From the NCBI GenBank assembly GCA_951802425.1, contig OX637803.1, positions 930,001 through 994,000 of the forward strand: a stretch of 64,000 bases of DNA, read 5' to 3'. This document shows positions 58,101 to 64,000 of this stretch, piece by piece. The notes under the pieces were generated by a model, which searched no databases, was not told where the DNA came from, and saw only the letters and a program-made list of their open reading frames with translations. A program made the translations under genes and the position numbers. The first letter of the stretch is position 1, and each line of letters starts with the position of its first letter. Source of the DNA: Clavaria fumosa. Lineage: Eukaryota > Basidiomycota > Agaricomycetes > Agaricales > Clavariaceae.

Positions 58101-58833
58101 GATTGTACGTCCCCCCTTGAACGCGCCCGCCTAGCTACGGCCAACTCACCTCACCCACGCCTCTGCTTTACAGGGCTTCTGCGCCAGCCTCGGCGTCACC
58201 CAAAGCACACCCTTCGACGGGACCTACCTGCCCTGGCAGGTCGGCGGCGCGGGCGCGGGGCAGATCAGCGCCGCCGACCGCACGCGCTTCGGGACATGGC
58301 CGCCCGCCGCGATCGGGCTGTTCGACGACGCGGCGGCGCTGCCGACGTACACCGCGACGGGGGCGGTCGCGACGCTCCCCGCGCAGACGGCGTTCTTCGT
58401 GGGCGGCGCGGTGCCGACGGGGGTGGTGCCGACGGTCACGGTCGACGCGGCGGCGGCGGGGAGCGGGTGGGCGAACCCGCGCGACGACGCGCCGGGCGTC
58501 GTGCCCGTTGCGGGCTGTGTGTACCCGGACCCGTGGGACGCGACGGCTGTGGCGGTGCCCCCTGTGTGTCCGGCGGGGGCGACGGCGCCGGCGCGGACGA
58601 CGAAGACGACGAAGACGACGACGACGACGAGTCCTGCTGTTGCTGCTGCTACGACGACCTCGACGACCTCGACTACGGCTGCGACTACGACGACCTCGAC
58701 GACGGCTGCTGCTGTTGCTGCTGCGACGACGACGACGGCGACGGCTGCTGCGGCTCCCGCGACGGACGCGGCGCGCAAGCGGGAGCCTTTCCTCCTGCCG
58801 CCATCGTTCGTCCAGGAACTCAAACACGGATAG
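55110..58833 (+). CDS. Exo-beta-1,3-glucanase, GH5 family, type II membrane-anchored
   Basis: Cell-wall glucan hydrolase or transglycosylase. A roughly 290-residue cytosolic N-terminus carries four repeats (see repeat entry), then KRLITRKK and one membrane helix (about residues 295-317), a Ser/Ala linker (NTSSASSSGPQATGASSSSA) and the extracellular domain. GH5 blocks: VNLGGWLVLEPFITPALFQK, AGAGLNWIRLPIPYWAIETW, RKYGLRICLDLHTAPGSQNG, YNHSGQFGQVNFLNGV, MFGILNEPTSPVAA (acid/base Glu), ELHPYFAFNGQGAQDV, TTAGEWSLGFNDC (nucleophile Glu) and QYFFWTWKIGPG. A Thr/Ala-rich tail (TTTTTSPAVAAATTTSTTST) follows, probably O-mannosylated. About a dozen introns. Matches basidiomycete exg-type enzymes with N-terminal anchor. 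The tail ends KREPFLLPPSFVQELKHG. Confidence 0.92.
55149..55735 (+). repeat. In-frame repeats encoding the glucanase cytosolic tail, four units
   Basis: Segments starting GTGTTCGGCGAACCC at 55149, GTGTTCAATGAACCC at 55293, GTATCCGGTGAGCCC at 55446 and GTGTTCGGTGAACCC at 55590, spaced 144, 153 and 144 bp. Each encodes a unit like MEDRSLPSTPQPAPLP followed by SALVPES..SPFDG (48-51 residues). Confidence 0.9.
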
Positions 58834-59785
58834 CGCGCCTTCTCTCTCTCTCTCGCGCGCGCGCTTTCTCTCTCTCTCTTTTGCAAAGAGGACCTGGCAT
58901 TTTTCCCGTTTTGTTTTTCTGAACTTTCGTTGAACTATCCCAAAAACGCTAGCGTTTAAACTCTTAACTGGGCCCCTGACAGTGATTCTTCTATCTTGAA
59001 CTTAAAAAAACGATCATCGTTCCTCACTGTTCTTTCCTACCACGCTCTCTGCCCCTTCCCTTGTTTCCTTTCATGGCACTGCCAAAAAAAACATTAGTAT
59101 TCACTCGACGAGGATCGGACACGCCCCCCTCCCTCCCCTCCCTCCCTCCTCGGACGATTGTTTTCTTTTTCGTCATTGACATTTCCGTTTTGATAATGTA
59201 ACGCACTTCGGACCTCGGTATCCTAACCCCCCCGCCTTCCCCGCCTCTCTTTACTTTGCTCGTAGTTTGTATTGTATCGCGCGGGGAGACGCGCGCGTGC
59301 TCACCGCACACGCACACGCACACGCACACGACGCATCTCTTCGCTCTTCTCGAATATCGAAAGTAACAAACGAGTTAGCCTCACAACTGGGACCACATTG
59401 GGGCCCTTTTCCTAAAATAGATCCGAATTTTTTGCCTTTCTTATATTTTGTGACATTTGGTTGGAGCTAGTAGTACTGCTGCTGCGTGATAGGGAACAGG
59501 TAGGAAAAAAAGAAACGGGGGAAAAGAAAAAAAATGCACAACGGTATACATGGAGTAAGATAGAGAGACTATAGAAACGTCCGGAAACGTCGAAACTGTT
59601 TTTTTTCTTTCGAAATTTGTACCGGTCGGGACGGGGGGAGGGGAAGGGCTCGGGGGAGACACCTGCGGTAGGGCGATCGACCATCAATGTCGATCGTCAT
59701 CAGCGCTGTGGGCTGGAGAGAAGGCCGAAAGGGACAACAATGCGGGGGGCGAAAACAAAAGAAAAGAAAACGAAGCATCGGGCGT
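58834..59785. other. Intergenic region with low-complexity tracts
   Basis: About 950 bp between convergent glucanase and MYND genes. Contains CT microsatellites (58840-58885), C-rich and CCCTCC stretches (59120-59150), a CACACG repeat (59305-59330) and several A/T homopolymers. No gene recognised. Confidence 0.45.
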
Positions 59786-60831
59786 TCATCCATATAAAAT
59801 GCTGCCAAAAAAGAAATAGAAAGAAAGAGTAAGCATCACCGGGCAGAGCGACCAAAAAAAAAGCCGAGACTGAACTGACCCTTTTGAGGTGGGGGTGAAG
59901 TCCGTGCGCCCGCTGCGGACGCAGTGCGCCAGGACGTCCGCCCAGTCGTCGCGCGCGTCCCACGCGATCTTGCCCGGCGAGTCGACCTCGACGGGCATGA
60001 CCTGGCTGATCGGCCCGCACTGCACGAGGATGACCGCGCACCCGATGCCGCCGCTCTGCCGCGAGCGCTCCTCGCGCCGCCGGATGTCTTCCGCCACGGC
60101 CGGGTCGCGCTCGGTGATGTACGTCCGTGCTACCATGTGTGTGCCCTTGACCGTGAATCTGATAGGGGGAGAGAAGAGCGAGCAGATTAGGCAACGCCGC
60201 GTGGAGACAGGGGAAGGGAAGGTAGAGCATGTTATTTATACGCACCGGCGGAGCGAGTCCGGGTTATCGCAGTGGTCGAGCTCGACGAGGAGCGCCTGCT
60301 GCCGCACGTTCGCGGGGACGCGCTTGAGGCGGAGCGCCTGGAAGCCGGCCCAGCCGAGCAGCGTCGCGTGCGCGGAGGTGAACTTGCGCAGGTGCTTCGC
60401 GAGGTTCTCGTCGCCGTACACGGACGCGGCGCCGAGCTGCTTCGCGCTCGACATCTGCGCGGCGGTGTGCTTGCATATGGGCTTGTGTGCGGGCCAGTGC
60501 AGCTTTTGGCATGTGGGCGACTGGTGGGTGGGAGGAAGAAGGCCGAGGTAAGCGCGTGCGCGGAGGACAAAGGGCACCATGGGAGGACTAACGCAGTATT
60601 GGGTTACCATCTGTGGACCACGGGAGTGCGTCAGCTGCGGCTGATGTGGGGGGTGAGAGAGAGACGGGCGGAACGTACACATCCACCACAGAGACGAAAC
60701 TTGCCGGCGGAAGTCTCGACGGTGCCGCACTGGTCGCATACGCGATAGCCGCGCTGCTTTGCGTGGTGTGGGGAAGGGCCGGTCTGGAAGTAGTTGTTGG
60801 CGGGAGGTGGGGGGTAGTACGCGGTGGCCAT
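59786..60831 (-). CDS. MYND zinc-finger protein
   Basis: The ATG at 60831 gives MATAYYPPPPANNYFQTGPS, then a full MYND finger across two introns: GYRVCDQCGTVETSAGKFRL, CGGC, MVTQYC, SPTCQKLHWPAHKPICKH. Following it is a helical region (GDENLAKHLRKFTSAHATLL) and a beta-rich C-terminal part with HCDNPDSLRR, FTVKGTHMVARTYITERDPA, CAVILVQCGPISQVMPVEVD and AHCVRSGRTDFTPTS, ending KGILYG after the last intron (GG|GTCAG to TTGGCAG). About 250 residues. MYND fingers bind proline-rich partners; this architecture is common among basidiomycete MYND-only proteins of unknown role. Upstream is open intergenic DNA. Confidence 0.82.
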
Positions 60832-63800
60832 TTGGAGGAGTGTGGGGGATTAATGAAGTAGACGACGAAGGTGAGGAAGGTGGTGATGAAGAGGGTGATG
60901 ATGGGGGGAGATGCAGCATGGAGTGAGGGGAGATTGGAGAATATATAGGCAGTGCGCCATTTGTAAGTTCCAACTTGGGGTGGAGGGAGGAATGACAGTT
61001 GTTGAGCCGAGAGGGGGATGGAGAGAGAACAAAAAGTAAAGGGATGCTTGCGCTGTACTACGCGGCTTTTTGTCTCTGTTTCTCATTAAGACGAATTGGC
61101 GAAAATGGACTTGGTTTCTTTTTTGTGTTATGGGATTGAGGGTGTGATGGATGAGAAAAGGTACGAGACTGGGATGAAAAAAAAGGCAGGCTAAGACTGT
61201 TGGTTGAGAGACAATAACGGCTGTGTTGCGGTGGTGTGGGTTTTTGGACAGTTACAGCTCTGTAAGAGACTTGACGCTGGTCTCTGTTGTGATGTGATAT
61301 GATGGCCCAATTGTCGCGGTGGCTGTCTCTGTGTCTAAGAAAGGGCTATTCCTCATTCATACTCCGATTACAACCCAATAACAAAAAAGAGTGAGTTCTC
61401 TTCAACTACTCCTCAACAACCGACAAAAAGGTCCCCTGTGTTGCTCCATCAAAAAAAATTGGGTTCGGGGTTTTACCATGGCTACAGCTACGGATAGATA
61501 TTGAGGTGAGTCACAGAATCACAGAGAGACGCTCAATGTACAACAGCGCTTATATATGTTACATTGCTGTCGTTGACGCGGCAGAGCAGGCAGGACCACT
61601 GCCTTCACCTTCCCACTCCTATCCCACCCCCCCCCCCCTTCCGTACGGAGGCCCCGACGCAGTTGCGATGAAGAACAGCATGGATTTCTAGCTTTCCGCG
61701 ATCTGTATCGTCTTTTCCCCGAACTGATCAAATCGTGCGCGCGCGCACACACGCACACACTTGCACTGTGACGTACCTCGCCAAACGAACACGGAGACAG
61801 AAACGTCTCGGATCTACTGCACTGTACCATCAGGCGAGTTCGAAACAACGAGGAAAGCGTTTCCAGGGGGGGCGAGAACGGTCCGACTCGCGAGCTCATC
61901 AGCGTTCTCTTTTTCTTGGGCTTCGAAGCTCGCTCTCCGCGCGGTGTACACAGCGGCTAACCGGCATCACATATCACGTACTGTGCCTCAAAGTTTGCTA
62001 TCTGAGCGCCTCGGCGACACAACGCTTTGCAATAGAATATAAGACCATGAAACGCATTCAATGTTTGCAATGTATACGTAATAATTACCACCGGAGCCGA
62101 ACGAGATCGTCTGAGATCGCTCTCCAAGAGACTGCCAGCTCAAGGCTTTTCAGCGATACTGTTTAACTCCGTCGTTGTCAATGCCGTCGTCGTCGTCGTG
62201 GTTGTACGCCGAGTTCCTAAATACCATGTCCAGAAAGCCAAAGCGACGGAATACGTCACAGTCATTAGAATAGAAGAGAGATCATCTGATCATCTTTTTT
62301 GAAAGGCGATCGTAAAACGATCACAGCAATTTATTTGTAAGATCGTACACCAACCACACAGGGCCAATACAGTAACCGTTCCACTTCAACCAACGCCAAC
62401 TTACACGGTTGCCGGACACGCTACCATCGTGGAGGTACAGTGAGTGTGCACTCCTCAGTCCGAGGACTCCGATGCTCAAACCGCGCGCGGGAAGAAATAA
62501 TTTAAGCGAATCAAAAGATTCTCGTCTCGAACCCACGATTCAAACAGTTTCGCAACCAACTTATACACACATATACACACGCACCTTCCCCTTTTTTCAC
62601 TCCTGCAAACCCCGTCCTCGAAACGTCTGGAACAGTCGAGCTCTTTTTGCGAACAGAAATGACGTTCGCATTGCCCGCCCTTAATCAGGCCATGACGCCA
62701 ACTCCGCGCCCTCTTGTCTGAAACCCTAAAACATATCTGTTGGGTTTACAAATTGGATGGAGGCAATGTATGCAGACCCCTCTCCCTGCTCTCCCACATC
62801 CGACGAAATGCTTAAAAGGTAGGATCATTCCACCCTCGAGTGGGCATTCGCGGTCCGTTGTGTCCTCTGACTGAAGAAAACCCGCAATGCAACCACGGTT
62901 ACCACGCGACTTTCGGTTCTCCGTAAGTTCCTCTGCTCTGTCTCACCCATTCCCCTCTCTCTCGATGAGGGGAGATGTTGTGTCACTGGTTCATTTACGC
63001 GCCGCATCGAACAGAGCATGTGGAGGGCCGTGCTCTCAGTATTGACCCATAAACGCGTCCAGTGTCATGCATGCCGTTCGTCTCGCCGTTCCTCTTTTTC
63101 CCTCTTCCAACCGTGACCCGCGTCCGAGCTGCTCCACTAACGGAGCGTTTCCTTTTTTTTTCTTTCTTTGTTTGGTATGTCACCGGTACCTCCGGATGTC
63201 GGCCGCCAGTCGAAATGCCGTTGCCGAACTGCCTCTGGGCCGAGGGCGTCGCCGGGTGCTACCACTGCACGACGAAAGGCCTGGTGTGTACGTTCCCGGC
63301 GAACGCGGGGTCCTGCTACTTTCCGGACGAGTGAGGCCGCGCGAGGAGAAGGGGGGTGACGGGTTCGCTTGGGATCGACTGGATCGACCCCAGGGACGCG
63401 CGTTCACGCATAGAGAAAGGGCGAGCTTTAGATCTTCCTTTGCGCGCGCGGGCTTTATTCCCCTCCACCCCTTCCCCTGTTTCCCTGTTTCCCTGTTTAC
63501 CCGCCGGCCGGGCTGTTCACACCATCCAAAAACCCTGCCCTCTGTGCTGCGGGCCACCTGGTTGGACGAGGCGCAGGGAGCATACCCACAGAACGACGTC
63601 TGGTTTTATCCAGACTGGATTGTACCGTGCATTTTTTTACCCTCATAGAGATAGATTTTTTTTTGTGGACTTGACCCTTCCAATTCTACTTCACTTTTCG
63701 GATGGATCATGGGCATGGCTGCCCATCTTGGAGCCGTTGTTTACCCCGTGTCTCACCCCGCCGTGCCCTACAAAAAATCAAACTCGTTCTGGGAACGGTT

Positions 63801-64000
63801 CCTGTTGAGAGGAACCAGAAAGGGGCCCGGCGGTGGTTTGGACTTTGGGCAAAGGAAGCATGTATGCGACTGGCAGAAGAAAACCCTACAAGAAAACCCC
63901 TCGTGTTAGGGACAAAGGAACCAAAGAAATCTATGAACGCATTGGAGAAAGCAGCATTGATTCCACAGCAAACAGAATCTATCGTCCTCCTCTCGTCACA
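60832..64000. other. 3.2 kb without a defensible gene
   Basis: The start (60832-61000) is the MYND promoter. The remainder has scattered homopolymers and CA microsatellites (61738-61760, 62565-62585). Short plus-strand frames at 61735-62166, 63062-63334 and 63709-63909 are open, but I found no domain, splice pattern or neighbour support. The region may contain a 5' portion of a gene beyond the window. Confidence 0.4.
63215..63334 (+). CDS. Possible small Cys-rich protein or exon
   Basis: From ATG at 63215 the frame encodes 39 residues, MPLPNCLWAEGVAGCYHCTT then KGLVCTFPANAGSCYFPDE. Five Cys in 39 residues with C-x8-C-x2-C-x6-C spacing suggests a small metal-binding or disulfide-rich module, perhaps an exon of a larger protein. 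No homolog recognised; it may be chance. Confidence 0.2.
   Translation: MPLPNCLWAEGVAGCYHCTTKGLVCTFPANAGSCYFPDE

Noticed and set aside
57996..58922. 308-codon plus-strand frame with Cys/Asp-rich end
   Set aside because: Out-of-frame shadow of the glucanase 3' exons and their Thr/Ala repeat.
62500..62540. Possible tRNA on the minus strand from a GGGTTCGAGA word
   Set aside because: No acceptor stem, D-arm or anticodon arm can be formed around it; I found no convincing tRNA anywhere in the window.

Overview
The window is nuclear DNA of a filamentous fungus, most likely an agaricomycete basidiomycete. Almost every gene is cut by many short introns of about 50-70 nt, genes are densely packed on both strands, and the proteins are typical of that group (PEX11C-type peroxin, long divergent G-alpha, type II membrane-anchored GH5 glucanase, STK16/ENV7 kinase with an acidic insert). 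Gene models below were joined by hand from GT-AG and GC-AG splice signals and reading phase; no alignment or transcript was available.

Left third (1-32.6 kb), ordinary housekeeping genes: the 5' part of a presequence-bearing protein, a U1-type zinc-finger protein, an STK16-like kinase, CYP51 (ERG11), the tiny V-ATPase subunit e (VMA9), a HEN1-type small-RNA methyltransferase, a repeat-rich membrane protein, a Nudix hydrolase, a ZIP zinc transporter, RFC5, a PEX11C-like peroxin, an unusual G-alpha subunit, a PPIL3-type cyclophilin, F-actin capping protein beta, a membrane glycosyltransferase-like protein and mitochondrial Lon protease (PIM1).

Middle (33.46-42.38 kb): an 8.9-kb near-perfect inverted repeat. 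Two copies of one roughly 4.1-kb element, each ending in ATCAGGAAAAA, lie tail to tail around a 47-bp spacer. The arms differ by discrete events: a 609-bp hAT-type miniature element with an 8-bp target duplication in the right arm only (the left arm keeps the empty site), 9 versus 5 copies of a 61-bp minisatellite, and a 27-bp array expanded only on the right. Removing the palindrome joins an open reading frame across the junction in phase, so it probably split a host gene. This is the most unusual part of the window.

Right third (43-61 kb): XRN1 (with three consecutive coding micro-exons at its 5' end), a short ORC1 without a visible BAH domain, a PPS1-type dual-specificity phosphatase, a GH5 exo-beta-1,3-glucanase with a repetitive cytoplasmic N-terminus, and a small MYND zinc-finger protein. 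The last 3 kb (61-64 kb) hold no gene I can defend.

The genes do not form one pathway or cluster. Neighbours are unrelated, mostly constitutive functions: replication (RFC5, ORC1), RNA turnover and modification (XRN1, HEN1), sterol synthesis, vacuolar acidification and zinc transport, peroxisomes, signalling and cell wall.
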